From Acidimicrobiia bacterium (GTDB taxonomy: Bacteria; Actinomycetota; Acidimicrobiia; Spongiisociales; SHLN01), in contig SHLN01000066.1 of NCBI GenBank assembly GCA_004283105.1, positions 1-11,322 on the forward strand: a stretch of DNA of 11,322 nt, given 5' to 3'. Position 1 is the first letter of the stretch; every line of letters begins with the position of its first letter. Of the stretch, positions 1 to 6,498 are shown in pieces. The position numbers were made by a program, and so were the translations under genes. A model generated the notes under the pieces. It made no database searches and had not been told where the DNA came from. It saw nothing but the letters and a program-made list of their open reading frames with translations.

Positions 1-518
1 GGGAGCTCTCCGATGTACGGAAGTGTCCGGTGTTGTTCGGCGTAGTCGAGGCCGTAGCCGACCACCCACACGTCGGGAATGGTGAAGCCGAGGTAGTCGA
101 TATCGGTATGGGCCTCAGTTCGATCGGGCTTGTGAAGCAAGGTGCACGTTTTGAGCGATGCCGGTGACCGGGCCGCCAGGAGGCGTTCGAGGTAGACGAG
201 GGTGTGGCCGGTGTCGACGATGTCCTCGACCAGCATGACGTGAGCGCCTTCGATGGGATGACGGACGTCCATGAGTAGGCGAACGGCATCGGCGGTTTCG
301 CTCTCCCGATCCCCGTAGCTCGAGACGGCGATGAACTCGATCCGATGCGGGATGGTGAGATGCCTCGCAAGATCGGACAGAAAGATGAATGATCCTTTGA
401 GTACGCCGATGAGGACGAGCGGTCCGGTGTCCGCGTAGTCGGCATCGATCTGGGCAGCCAGCTCCTCGACTCTCGTCGCGATATCCGAGGCGGAGATCAG
501 TTCAGGTGGCGTGTGCAT
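1..518 (-). CDS. hpt: Hypoxanthine phosphoribosyltransferase, C-terminal end cut by window edge
   Basis: This enzyme salvages hypoxanthine (and usually guanine) by joining it to PRPP to give IMP or GMP in the cytoplasm. The visible 172 residues cover nearly the whole protein; family members are about 175-190 aa, so only a few C-terminal residues lie beyond base 1. Diagnostic stretches are GVLKGSFIFLSDL (38-50), the flexible-loop SSYG (66-69), the PRPP-binding VEDIVDTGHT (97-106), LLHKPDR (127-133) and the C-terminal VGYGLDYAEQHRTLPYIG (153-170). The ATG at 518 is chosen because TACCGT lies 7 bases upstream with no Shine-Dalgarno, the leaderless layout seen repeatedly in this window. An in-frame GTG three codons earlier overlaps that box and is less likely. 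The gene sits 22 bases after the 64-aa membrane protein gene on the same strand. In many actinobacteria hpt lies between tilS and ftsH, so ftsH may follow off the left edge (inference). Confidence 0.95.
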   Translation of the reverse strand, partial: MHTPPELISASDIATRVEELAAQIDADYADTGPLVLIGVLKGSFIFLSDLARHLTIPHRIEFIAVSSYGDRESETADAVRLLMDVRHPIEGAHVMLVEDIVDTGHTLVYLERLLAARSPASLKTCTLLHKPDRTEAHTDIDYLGFTIPDVWVVGYGLDYAEQHRTLPYIGEL

Positions 519-525
519 GACGGAC

Positions 526-531
526 ACGGTA
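526..531 (-). promoter_or_regulatory. Leaderless-type -10 box for hpt
   Basis: TACCGT reads toward hpt and ends 7 bases before its ATG, so transcription would begin at or next to the start codon. It fits the TANNNT pattern known for leaderless actinobacterial genes. No convincing -35 element is visible. It implies hpt can be expressed independently of the upstream coupled genes. Confidence 0.5.
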
Positions 532-540
532 GCCGGGTAC

Positions 541-735
541 TCAGACCGAAAGTCCGGTCGTAGTCGTCGCTCGAGTGGGGCGGTCCGGTCGGTCGAGGAG
601 GTACGGGCCGAGGGTGATGGCAAGCATGGCGAGCACGACGAGCACCGTGATGATGGCTGAGACCACCCGAAACGTGCGCCGCTGCGCCAGGGGGACGAAG
701 TCTTCGTCGTGGCCGTTTGGCTCGTGCCACATCAT
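541..735 (-). CDS. Small single-span membrane protein (64 aa), coupled to the FAD oxidoreductase gene
   Basis: I do not recognise this family. The protein has a polar, acidic N-terminus (MMWHEPNGHDEDFVPLAQ), a basic QRRTFR patch at 18-23, one strongly hydrophobic helix at about 24-47 ending in LGPYLL, and a short basic/threonine-rich tail. Charge distribution suggests a single transmembrane anchor. The case for a real gene is its position: its ATG overlaps the TGA of the FAD oxidoreductase as ATGA, the same coupling that joins the oxidoreductase to the CREST gene before it. A second ATG directly follows the first, so the start could be one codon later. It may be an anchor or assembly partner for the oxidoreductase or CREST protein, but that is inference from coupling only. 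Confidence 0.75.
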   Translation of the reverse strand: MMWHEPNGHDEDFVPLAQRRTFRVVSAIITVLVVLAMLAITLGPYLLDRPDRPTRATTTTGLSV

Positions 736-2147
736 CGCAGGGGTCCGCTCAGCGCCGCCCGGGCCGCCCAGTAGCCACCCATGCCATGGACACCGCCGCC
801 GGGGGGAGTGGAGGCCGATCCGAGGAAGATCGAGTCGGTGACCCGGTGGGGCCGCAGGGAGGCGGAGGGTCGAAACAGCAGCCTGGTCCCGGCATAGGAT
901 CCGCCACCGACATCGCCCCCCACGAGGTTCGGGTTCATCGCTTCGAGGCTGCTCGGAGAGGTAGCCGTGCGAGCGAGGATCCGATCTCGGAATCCTGGCG
1001 CAAACCGTTCGATCTGTGCTTCGATGCGGTCGGTCATGTCAACCTCCGAACCGTTCGGCACGTGGCAGTACGCCCAAACCGTCTGCCGGCCGGCCGGTGC
1101 CCGGGTTGGGTCGGCCACGCTTGGCTGGGCGAGCAGCACGAAGGGGCGTTCCGGGTGTGAACCCTCTGCCACGAGACGCTCGGCTTCTGCGACCTCCTCC
1201 ATCGTGCCGCCCACATGGACGGTTCCCGCATCTGCGAGGCCGGGAGCCGCCCACGGAATCGGGCCGTCGAGGGCAAAGTCCACTTTGAACGCACCCGGTC
1301 CGTACGGCCAGCTCCGGAACCGGCGGCGTCTCCGCTCGGTCAGGCGAGTGCCGGCGATGGCGGCAAGCGCAGGCGGCCCGGTGGTAAAGATGGCAGCTCG
1401 ATGAGCGGGCAGGTCATCCCAGTTCCGCACCGGACGTGACAGCCGGATCTCCCCGCCGATCGTGCCCAGATACGACGCCAGGGCCCGACTGATGGAGGCC
1501 GCCCCGCCACGGGGGTACTGGAAGCCGGCCGTGTGACCGAGAGCGAGGAACAGCAGACCGAACGAGGCGGTGAACGGACGGTCGAGCGGAAGCACAGAGT
1601 GGGCGGCGGCTCCGGCGAACAGGGCCGGGTAGGCGTCGCCCGCAGCGCCGGCAGTGAGGCCGGTGGCCGACCGGATGCCGCGCAGGCCGAACCGGGCGAG
1701 TGCTACGGGATGACGCGGCAGGCGAAGCAACGGACCAAGCAACGACGGCCGGAGCCGTTCCCAGTCACGCACCAGGCTCCCGGCCACCTTCCGATAGCGG
1801 TCGGCATCCGGGCCGAGCGTCGATGCCGTTCGGTCCACATCCCGATAGGCGATGGCGGCCCGTCCACCATCGAGCGGCTGCCCGAATTCGGCAGCGGGCG
1901 CAATCCATTCGAGGCCGTGCTCGGCGAGCGGCAGCTCTTGCCAGGCGGGTGATGCATGACCGAGCGGCATGACGGCGGCACCGAGATCGTGGATAAAACC
2001 GGGGAGGGTGGTCTCCGCCGACCGGCACGCCCCACCTACCTCGTCCGCTTGTTCGAACACGACCACCGACCGGCCGGCGCGCGCCAGGGTGATGGCGGCG
2101 GTCAGTCCGTTCGGTCCGGCCCCGACGACTACTGCGTCGATCGTCAT
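732..2147 (-). CDS. CrtI/PYROXD2-type FAD-dependent oxidoreductase
   Basis: This 471-residue flavoprotein belongs to the phytoene desaturase-related amine oxidase superfamily. An N-terminal Rossmann dinucleotide motif VVVGAGPNGLTAAITLARAG (6-25) is followed by VVVFEQADEVGGACRS (28-43), the typical FAD ADP-binding segment. The C-terminal FAD-contact segment, GSASTPPGGGVHGMGG (about 443-458), is characteristic of CrtI-like and PYROXD2-like proteins. No carotenoid genes (crtB, crtE) lie nearby, so a carotenoid desaturase role is not supported. The substrate is unknown; family members desaturate or oxidise hydrophobic, often lipid-like molecules. The ATG overlaps the TGA of the upstream CREST gene (ATGA), and its own TGA overlaps the ATG of the 64-aa membrane protein, so the three are probably translated together. 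A joint membrane-lipid or amide-processing role is inference. Confidence 0.88.
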   Translation of the reverse strand: MTIDAVVVGAGPNGLTAAITLARAGRSVVVFEQADEVGGACRSAETTLPGFIHDLGAAVMPLGHASPAWQELPLAEHGLEWIAPAAEFGQPLDGGRAAIAYRDVDRTASTLGPDADRYRKVAGSLVRDWERLRPSLLGPLLRLPRHPVALARFGLRGIRSATGLTAGAAGDAYPALFAGAAAHSVLPLDRPFTASFGLLFLALGHTAGFQYPRGGAASISRALASYLGTIGGEIRLSRPVRNWDDLPAHRAAIFTTGPPALAAIAGTRLTERRRRRFRSWPYGPGAFKVDFALDGPIPWAAPGLADAGTVHVGGTMEEVAEAERLVAEGSHPERPFVLLAQPSVADPTRAPAGRQTVWAYCHVPNGSEVDMTDRIEAQIERFAPGFRDRILARTATSPSSLEAMNPNLVGGDVGGGSYAGTRLLFRPSASLRPHRVTDSIFLGSASTPPGGGVHGMGGYWAARAALSGPLR

Positions 2148-2875
2148 GCTGGCTCACTTCGGTAGATCTCGTAGACGGAGGCGATCCCCGCCGCCGCGAG
2201 GATATGCCAGATGCCGTGCAGTTGAAACACTGCGTCGGGCGAACACAGCGGCCCATCCGGACGGCCGAGCCACCAGGCAGCCGCCCCCAGACCAAGGAGG
2301 CCGGCTCCGGCAATGAAGGCTCGCCGGGTTGGGCGGGTTGTCCGACGGGCCGCCAACACGAGAGCCGCCAGTGCCAGGGCGACGAGCAGCGGTCGAGCCG
2401 TGGCCGGCCAGGCGAGCTGGACGGCAATCACGCCGGCCGATCCGAGGAGCCACCCCCGTACGAAGGCGCGCCGTTGCCGGTTGCGCTCGAGGGAGGCCGG
2501 GTAGGCGATGAAGGCGACGAGCATGGCCTTGATCGCCATCGAATCGAGCTGGCGTCCCCAGTCGGTTTGGGCGGCATGGGCCAGAAAGCTGCCCAGGCCG
2601 ACTGCCACGAGGGAGATTGCGAACACAGAGCGAGTCCGGGCGGCCGGTGGATTGGTTCGACCCGCCACCCAGATCCCCACCGCGACAAATGCGAGGCTGG
2701 TCCACGCGGTGACCGGCTGGCCGATGAGCCCGGCCCGGATCGTCTCGCAATCGGGTGCGCTGGTGAGCGGGGCGGCGGCCGCGACGCCGGACCATCGTTC
2801 CAGGCCCACGATGAGACCGACCACGAGGGCGGCGCCGGTCAGCAGGATTGCGGCCGCGCGCCGATAAGAGCGCAT
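2144..2875 (-). CDS. CREST-superfamily (alkaline-ceramidase-like) multi-span membrane hydrolase
   Basis: This 243-aa membrane protein carries the metal-hydrolase signature of the CREST superfamily (alkaline ceramidases, PAQR, Per1). Ser96-x3-His100 lies in GLGSFLAH, Asp111 follows 11 residues later, and His220-x3-His224 lies in QLHGIWHIL near the C-terminus. From memory, human ACER3 has the same spacing (S77/H81/D92/H217/H221), and its flanking residues look alike (GMGSWCFH, QFHAWWHIL). A Cys43-Glu44 pair before the first core helix, followed by WTSLAFVAVG, matches the ceramidase N-terminal region. Hydrophobic segments lie at about 8-25, 55-71, 85-103, 112-128, 140-157, 160-177, 187-203 and 217-235. 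The first is extra relative to ACER3 and may be a signal-anchor. Expected chemistry is Zn-dependent amide or ester hydrolysis in the membrane; ceramide as substrate is not established. The start is supported by TACGCT 6 bases upstream. Confidence 0.82.
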   Translation of the reverse strand: MRSYRRAAAILLTGAALVVGLIVGLERWSGVAAAAPLTSAPDCETIRAGLIGQPVTAWTSLAFVAVGIWVAGRTNPPAARTRSVFAISLVAVGLGSFLAHAAQTDWGRQLDSMAIKAMLVAFIAYPASLERNRQRRAFVRGWLLGSAGVIAVQLAWPATARPLLVALALAALVLAARRTTRPTRRAFIAGAGLLGLGAAAWWLGRPDGPLCSPDAVFQLHGIWHILAAAGIASVYEIYRSEPA

Positions 2876-2881
2876 GGGTCG

Positions 2882-2887
2882 AGCGTA
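2882..2887 (-). promoter_or_regulatory. Leaderless-type -10 box for the CREST gene
   Basis: TACGCT reads leftward and ends exactly 6 bases before the CREST ATG, identical in sequence and spacing to the box before rimO. It lies in the 18-base gap after the 61-aa ORF, so the three-gene unit probably has its own transcript starting at the ATG. No -35 is recognisable. Confidence 0.5.
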
Positions 2888-2893
2888 GGCAGG

Positions 2894-3079
2894 TCAGGCG
2901 CCGAAGCGCTCGTCGAAGCGCCTGAGTGCCTGGCGCAGCTCCTGTGAAACACTCGGAAGTGGTCGAGCCGGGGGGAGCGCCGCGTCGGCGACGGTCGGGG
3001 AGGCCGTGCGTCGGGCCGCCGCCACAGCTGCGGCGCTCGCCGCACCTATCAAGCCAAGCAACTTGAGAGTTCGTCTCAT
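2894..3079 (-). CDS. Small membrane-anchored protein of unknown function (61 aa)
   Basis: I do not recognise this protein. It begins MRRTLKLLGLIG and continues into an alanine-rich hydrophobic stretch to about residue 21, closed by Arg-Arg. That is a typical short signal-anchor or single transmembrane helix. A proline-rich linker (35-42) follows, then a predicted amphipathic helix (43-60, SVSQELRQALRRFDERFG). It ends 18 bases before the CREST gene on the same strand. It starts 55 bases from the divergent MFS gene. Neither a Shine-Dalgarno nor a well-placed TANNNT box precedes the ATG, which weakens the start call, but the protein composition is sensible for a real membrane peptide. It could be an accessory to the CREST unit or an unrelated small gene. 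Confidence 0.55.
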   Translation of the reverse strand: MRRTLKLLGLIGAASAAAVAAARRTASPTVADAALPPARPLPSVSQELRQALRRFDERFGA

Positions 3080-3122
3080 ATGAGTTCATCGACGGGAACG
3101 GCCATTCGCTTCAGTCGCCGCC

Positions 3123-3128
3123 TACCCT
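3123..3128 (+). promoter_or_regulatory. Leaderless-type -10 box for the MFS gene
   Basis: TACCCT ends 6 bases before the MFS ATG at 3135, placing the likely transcription start at the initiation codon. There is no Shine-Dalgarno between box and start. It sits in the 55-base divergent gap between the MFS gene and the 61-aa ORF. Confidence 0.5.
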
Positions 3129-3134
3129 CCCGTC

Positions 3135-4331
3135 ATGTCGCCCCCCGCCCTCATCGCGAGTCCCGGTCGTCGACTCGTGTTCGGGGGCCTGCTCATGTGG
3201 GTCATGGTGGCTGCGACGGTGTTCACGGTGACGATCCCGGTCATCGCCACGTTCCTCATCGACGACTTCGGCATCAGTCGAACCGAGCTCGGCAGCCTCG
3301 GCTCGGTGGGTGCCCTGTTGGCCGCCGTTTCGTCGCCGTTTGCCGGCCGCCTCACCGATCGCATCGGTGGCCGCAATGCAGCCCTCATCGTGCTGACCGG
3401 AGCGACCGGCGCGGCCGTTCTGTTCGCGGTGAGCCCGGTCTTCGGTGCCATGTTCGGCGGGGCCGTCGTTGCCGCCATCAGCGGGGCAGGCGGCAACCCG
3501 GGCACGAACAAGCTCATCGCCGCCTTCCTCGAGCCTGGTCGACGGGGTTTCATCACCGGCCTCAAGCAGACGGGACCCCAGGTGGGAAGCTTCTTCGCCG
3601 GCTTGCTGGCTCCGTGGGGGGCGACGACGTTCGGCTGGCGATCGACGATGGTCGTGATCGGGCTGCTGATGGCCCTATCGATCCCCCTCGCGATGCGGGT
3701 TGTTCCACCCGACCGTCCTCGCCCGGCCGATCGGCGGCCGAGCGATGGGCCGCTCCCGGCCGGCATCTGGTGGGTGGCCGTCTACGGGTCCTTGCTCGGG
3801 TTCGGTGGCTCAGCCACCTTCCTGTTGCCGCTGTTTGTGGAGGAAAGCCTCGGTGAGAGCCCACGGGTAGCCGGCGTGGCGGCCGCGCTCCTGGGTGGTG
3901 TTGCCATCGCCGGGCGGCTCCAGTGGGCCAGGATCGCCGAACGCAAGGCGAGTCCCGCCCCGACCCTGGCGATTCTCGCTGTCACGTCGGTGGTGGCAAT
4001 GGCCTTCATGCTCACCTCTATCGATGCCGGGACGGGGTGGATGTGGGTGGGCACCGTCGTCCTGGGATTGTCCTCGAGCTCATGGACGTCGGTCGGTGCC
4101 ATCGCCGTGATCGCCATCGCCGGATCGAAAGCCGCCGGCCGTGCCTCAGGCATCGTCTGGTTCGGATTTCTGGCCGGGCTGGGCCTGGGGCCACCCCTCT
4201 ACGGGTTCACGGTCGATGAGACGTCTTCGTATGCCCCGATGTGGTGGATAGCCCTCGGGTCATTTGCCCTGGCGGCCGTAGTGGCGGTCACCTGGATGCG
4301 CACACAGCGCCGCACGCCTCGCACCGGATAG
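3135..4331 (+). CDS. MFS transporter (12-helix type)
   Basis: This is a 398-aa polytopic membrane protein of the major facilitator superfamily, the usual length for a 12-helix member. The loop 2-3 signature is clear: GRLTDRIGGR at 71-80, with Asp75 and Arg76 in the canonical positions. A second family-typical segment, GAGGNPGTNKLIAAF (118-132) followed by RRGFITGLKQTGPQVG (137-152), resembles the cyanate/nitrate-type MFS subgroup. The N- and C-halves are separated by a basic, proline-rich cytoplasmic loop near 195-212 (PPDRPRPADRRPSDGP). The substrate cannot be deduced, and the neighbours do not help. The ATG is supported by the TACCCT box 6 bases upstream. The gene converges on the P5C dehydrogenase gene with only 19 bases between stops and no obvious hairpin there. 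Confidence 0.9.
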   Translation: MSPPALIASPGRRLVFGGLLMWVMVAATVFTVTIPVIATFLIDDFGISRTELGSLGSVGALLAAVSSPFAGRLTDRIGGRNAALIVLTGATGAAVLFAVSPVFGAMFGGAVVAAISGAGGNPGTNKLIAAFLEPGRRGFITGLKQTGPQVGSFFAGLLAPWGATTFGWRSTMVVIGLLMALSIPLAMRVVPPDRPRPADRRPSDGPLPAGIWWVAVYGSLLGFGGSATFLLPLFVEESLGESPRVAGVAAALLGGVAIAGRLQWARIAERKASPAPTLAILAVTSVVAMAFMLTSIDAGTGWMWVGTVVLGLSSSSWTSVGAIAVIAIAGSKAAGRASGIVWFGFLAGLGLGPPLYGFTVDETSSYAPMWWIALGSFALAAVVAVTWMRTQRRTPRTG

Positions 4332-4350
4332 CGGAACGCTCGTGGGCCGC

Positions 4351-5889
4351 CTACAGCTTCTCGGCAATGGTCTTCTCGGCCAGGTACTGACGGAGGTAGT
4401 AGGGGCCGCCGGCCTTCACGGTCGTGCCCGACAATCGCAGGCCTCCAAACGGTTGAAGGCCGACGAAGGCGCCGGTGATTTTCCGGTTCAGATAGAGATT
4501 GCCCACCTCGAACTCGCGCTTGGCCCGGTCGAGCCGCGCCCGATCGTTGGAAATCAAGCCTCCCGTGAGGCCGAACATCGTGCCGTTTGCGATGCCGAGG
4601 GCATCATCGAAGTCACGGGCCCTGATGATCGATACGACCGGCCCAAAGATCTCCTCCTGGGCCAGTTTGGAATCGGGGGAGACATCGGCGAAGACCGTCG
4701 GTGTCACGTAGTGCCCGCCGTCGGGCCCGGGAGCGCCCCCGGCCAGCATCGTGGCGGTCTCGTTGCCGATGTCGATGTAGTGGAGGCTCTTGTCTCTGGC
4801 GCGCTCGTTGATGAGGGCGCTGAAGTCCGGGTTCTCATCTGCCGGGCCCACCTCGAGTTCCTCTGCGAGGGCGACGAAACGGTCGACCAGCTCGTCATGG
4901 ATGCTTTCGACGGCGATCAGCCGGCTCATGGCCGAGCATTTCTGTCCGCCGAATCCGTAGCCGCTGGCCACGGCCATCCGGGCCGCGTAGTCGAGATCGG
5001 CGGTCTCATCGACGATGAGGGCATCCTTGCCTCCCATCTCGAGACCCACTTTCTTGATCCATAGCTGTCCCGGATGCACCGTGGCGGCCCGTTGGTTGAT
5101 CCGGATGCCGGTCGTCAGCGAGCCGGTGAAGTTGATGAACCGGGTGCGGGCGTGATCGACGAGGTAGTCCCCGATGTCGGCATCGGCGCCGGTTACCAGG
5201 TTGAACACTCCCGGTGGGAAGCCGGCCGCCTCGGCGCATTCGATGAACATCTGGGCGACGATCGGCGTGTCGGGCGAGGGTTTGAGGACGAGCGTGTTGC
5301 CGACCACGGCGGGTCCAACCGCCATGCCGGTGAAGATGGCAAGCGGGAAATTCCACGGCGAGATGACGGCGCCGGCACCGAGCGGCACCAGCATGCTCGT
5401 GTTCGATTCGCCCGGGCTCGGGTAGGTCTCGTGTTCACCCGCCAGGCCGGGCGCCTGGTGGGCGTAGTACTCGCAGAAGTCGATGGCCTCGGCGACATCG
5501 GCGTCCGCCTCGGCAAAGTTCTTGCCTGCCTCAAAGGTCATCCAGGCGGCCAGCTCGAAGCGTCGCGACCGCATGACGTCGGCCAGACGCCGCACGAGGT
5601 CTATCCGATCCTCCATCGACCGGGCAGACCACGAACGGAACGCCTCCCAGGCGGCGGCCAGCGCCCGATCGATCTCGGGTGGTCCTCCCCGGGCGGATCG
5701 GCCGACGAGCTCGGTCGTGCGGCCCGGGTTGTGGGATTCGATCCAGTCGCCCGTCTCGTGCTTCTCGCCGCCGATGGTGAGCGGATAGTCGGCACCGAGC
5801 CGGCTTCGCACCTCGGACAGGGCGGCCCGGTAGGCGTCCACATTCTCAGAAACGGTGAAATCGGTCAGAGCCTCATTGGTGAACGTCAC
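4351..5889 (-). CDS. rocA: L-glutamate gamma-semialdehyde (1-pyrroline-5-carboxylate) dehydrogenase
   Basis: This is an NAD-dependent aldehyde dehydrogenase that oxidises glutamate semialdehyde to glutamate, the last step of proline and arginine catabolism. It has 512 aa from the chosen GTG, close to Bacillus RocA (about 515). The N-terminus (TFTNEALTDFTVSEN) and YPLTIGGEK are typical of the P5CDH subgroup. Visible residues include SPWNFP (177-182, catalytic-site Asn180), FTGS (254-257), the general-base Glu284 in LEMGGKDA, nucleophile Cys318 in GFGGQKCSA, EIFGPV (413-418) and the C-terminal FGGLRLSGTTVKAGGPYYL. An in-frame ATG 54 bases upstream exists. The GTG at 5889 is preferred because AAGGAGG lies 5 bases before it, and the extension would overlap the divergent promoter and gene. 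No proline dehydrogenase gene is adjacent. The gene is the only one here with a strong Shine-Dalgarno. Confidence 0.94.
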   Translation of the reverse strand: MTFTNEALTDFTVSENVDAYRAALSEVRSRLGADYPLTIGGEKHETGDWIESHNPGRTTELVGRSARGGPPEIDRALAAAWEAFRSWSARSMEDRIDLVRRLADVMRSRRFELAAWMTFEAGKNFAEADADVAEAIDFCEYYAHQAPGLAGEHETYPSPGESNTSMLVPLGAGAVISPWNFPLAIFTGMAVGPAVVGNTLVLKPSPDTPIVAQMFIECAEAAGFPPGVFNLVTGADADIGDYLVDHARTRFINFTGSLTTGIRINQRAATVHPGQLWIKKVGLEMGGKDALIVDETADLDYAARMAVASGYGFGGQKCSAMSRLIAVESIHDELVDRFVALAEELEVGPADENPDFSALINERARDKSLHYIDIGNETATMLAGGAPGPDGGHYVTPTVFADVSPDSKLAQEEIFGPVVSIIRARDFDDALGIANGTMFGLTGGLISNDRARLDRAKREFEVGNLYLNRKITGAFVGLQPFGGLRLSGTTVKAGGPYYLRQYLAEKTIAEKL

Positions 5890-5894
5890 AGCTG

Positions 5895-5901
5895 CCTCCT
5901 T
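5895..5901 (-). promoter_or_regulatory. Strong ribosome binding site for P5C dehydrogenase
   Basis: AAGGAGG on the minus strand lies 5 bases before the GTG start at 5889. It decides the start in favour of the GTG over the upstream ATG at 5943. It is the only perfect Shine-Dalgarno I found ahead of a gene in this window. Confidence 0.75.
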
Positions 5902-5908
5902 CTTCCCG

Positions 5909-5914
5909 AGGCTA
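5909..5914 (-). promoter_or_regulatory. -10 box for P5C dehydrogenase
   Basis: TAGCCT reads leftward. Counting about 6-7 bases downstream puts the transcription start at roughly 5902, giving a leader of about a dozen bases that opens directly on the AAGGAGG. It shares its TA (5913-5914) with the divergent box of the flavin reductase gene. Confidence 0.4.
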
Positions 5915-5918
5915 ACGT
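5913..5918 (+). promoter_or_regulatory. Leaderless-type -10 box for the flavin reductase gene
   Basis: TAACGT ends 7 bases before the GTG at 5926, with no Shine-Dalgarno in between. It supports the GTG start in a reading frame that is open far upstream. The box overlaps the opposing TAGCCT of the P5C dehydrogenase promoter by two bases. Confidence 0.5.
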
Positions 5919-5925
5919 CCACGGT

Positions 5926-6444
5926 GTGATCCACGACGACCACCCATTCAAAGACGCACCGGCGGACCGTGATCCGGTCAGACAGTTCCGCGGTCGGCTG
6001 GCCGCGCCGGTCACGGTGGTGACGGCGGGGGAGGAGGGCAGCGAGGCGGCGCTGACCGTCTCATCGCTCATGGTCGCCGAGGGCGAGCCGTCGTCGGTCA
6101 TTGCATTGATTGGCACGAATACCGACCTGTGGGAGGCCATTGAGTCGTCGCGCCGGTTCGTCGTCCACATCCTCGACACCTCTCAACGCGACGACGCCGA
6201 TACGTTCGCGGGGATTCGCCCCCGTCCCGGGGGCGTGTTCGCCGGGGTCGCCGTAGAGCACACGGAGTGGGGCCCGGTGCTCAGTGATTCGGCCAACCGG
6301 GTGTTCTGCAGCCTGGCCTCTTCCATCGAGCTGCCCTTCCACCATCTCGTCGAGGGCGAGATCATGAAGGTAGAAGTCGCCGACCTCGATGATCCGGCCC
6401 TCTACTTCCGAGGCGACTACCGGCGATTGGGCCCTCGCCCGTAG
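5926..6444 (+). CDS. Flavin reductase-like (FMN-binding split-barrel) protein
   Basis: This 172-aa protein resembles the flavin reductase-like domain family, which binds FMN and often passes reduced flavin to a monooxygenase or acts as a small oxidoreductase. Typical features are FRGRLAAPVTVVTAG (21-35), LTVSSLMV (43-50) in place of the family TVSSxxS segment, SRRFVVHIL (75-83), a Phe-His-His segment (138-140, FHHLVEGEI) and a C-terminal ALYFRGDYRRL (158-168), like the common LxYxxGxYR ending. Its frame is open for 850 bases upstream across the opposite-strand gene, so the start needs evidence. GTG at 5926 has TAACGT 7 bases before it. The gene is divergent from P5C dehydrogenase; no monooxygenase partner is visible. 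The specific reaction is unknown. Confidence 0.85.
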   Translation: MIHDDHPFKDAPADRDPVRQFRGRLAAPVTVVTAGEEGSEAALTVSSLMVAEGEPSSVIALIGTNTDLWEAIESSRRFVVHILDTSQRDDADTFAGIRPRPGGVFAGVAVEHTEWGPVLSDSANRVFCSLASSIELPFHHLVEGEIMKVEVADLDDPALYFRGDYRRLGPRP

Positions 6445-6486
6445 CAACGAATCCAGGCGGCCGCTTCGGTACAGACCAGCCCTCGA

Positions 6487-6492
6487 TACCGT
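6487..6492 (+). promoter_or_regulatory. Leaderless-type -10 box for the DoxX-like gene
   Basis: TACCGT ends 6 bases before the ATG at 6499. It lies in the 54-base gap after the flavin reductase gene, so the DoxX-like gene probably has its own transcript. The rest of the gap shows nothing recognisable. Confidence 0.5.
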
Positions 6493-6498
6493 TTTGTC

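Noticed and set aside
732..2147. Carotenoid phytoene desaturase (crtI) assignment
   Set aside because: The family is related, but no carotenoid biosynthesis genes are nearby and the closest resemblance is to PYROXD2-type proteins of unknown substrate.
2154..3089. 311-codon minus-strand ORF across the CREST gene and the 61-aa ORF
   Set aside because: Its Arg/Pro/Gly-rich, low-complexity product contrasts with the clean membrane helices and metal motif of the overlapping CREST frame.
3080..3856. Long plus-strand ORF of 258 codons overlapping the MFS gene
   Set aside because: It is Arg/Ser/His-rich with no domain character and lies in another frame of a clear MFS gene; a typical high-GC shadow.
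4332..4350. Terminator between the MFS and P5C dehydrogenase genes
   Set aside because: Only 4-bp complementary stretches are present in and around the 19-base gap; no convincing hairpin.
5400..5417. tRNA T-arm-like GTTCGATTC
   Set aside because: It lies inside the P5C dehydrogenase coding sequence and no acceptor or anticodon stems surround it.
5074..5925. Upstream extension of the flavin reductase frame by 284 codons
   Set aside because: It lies entirely opposite the P5C dehydrogenase gene, with composition typical of antisense reading; family length and the TAACGT box fix the start at GTG 5926.
5890..5943. ATG 5943 as start of P5C dehydrogenase, adding 18 residues
   Set aside because: The AAGGAGG at 5895-5901 sits 5 bases before GTG 5889, homologues begin at the TFTNE segment, and the extension overlaps the divergent promoter and start.
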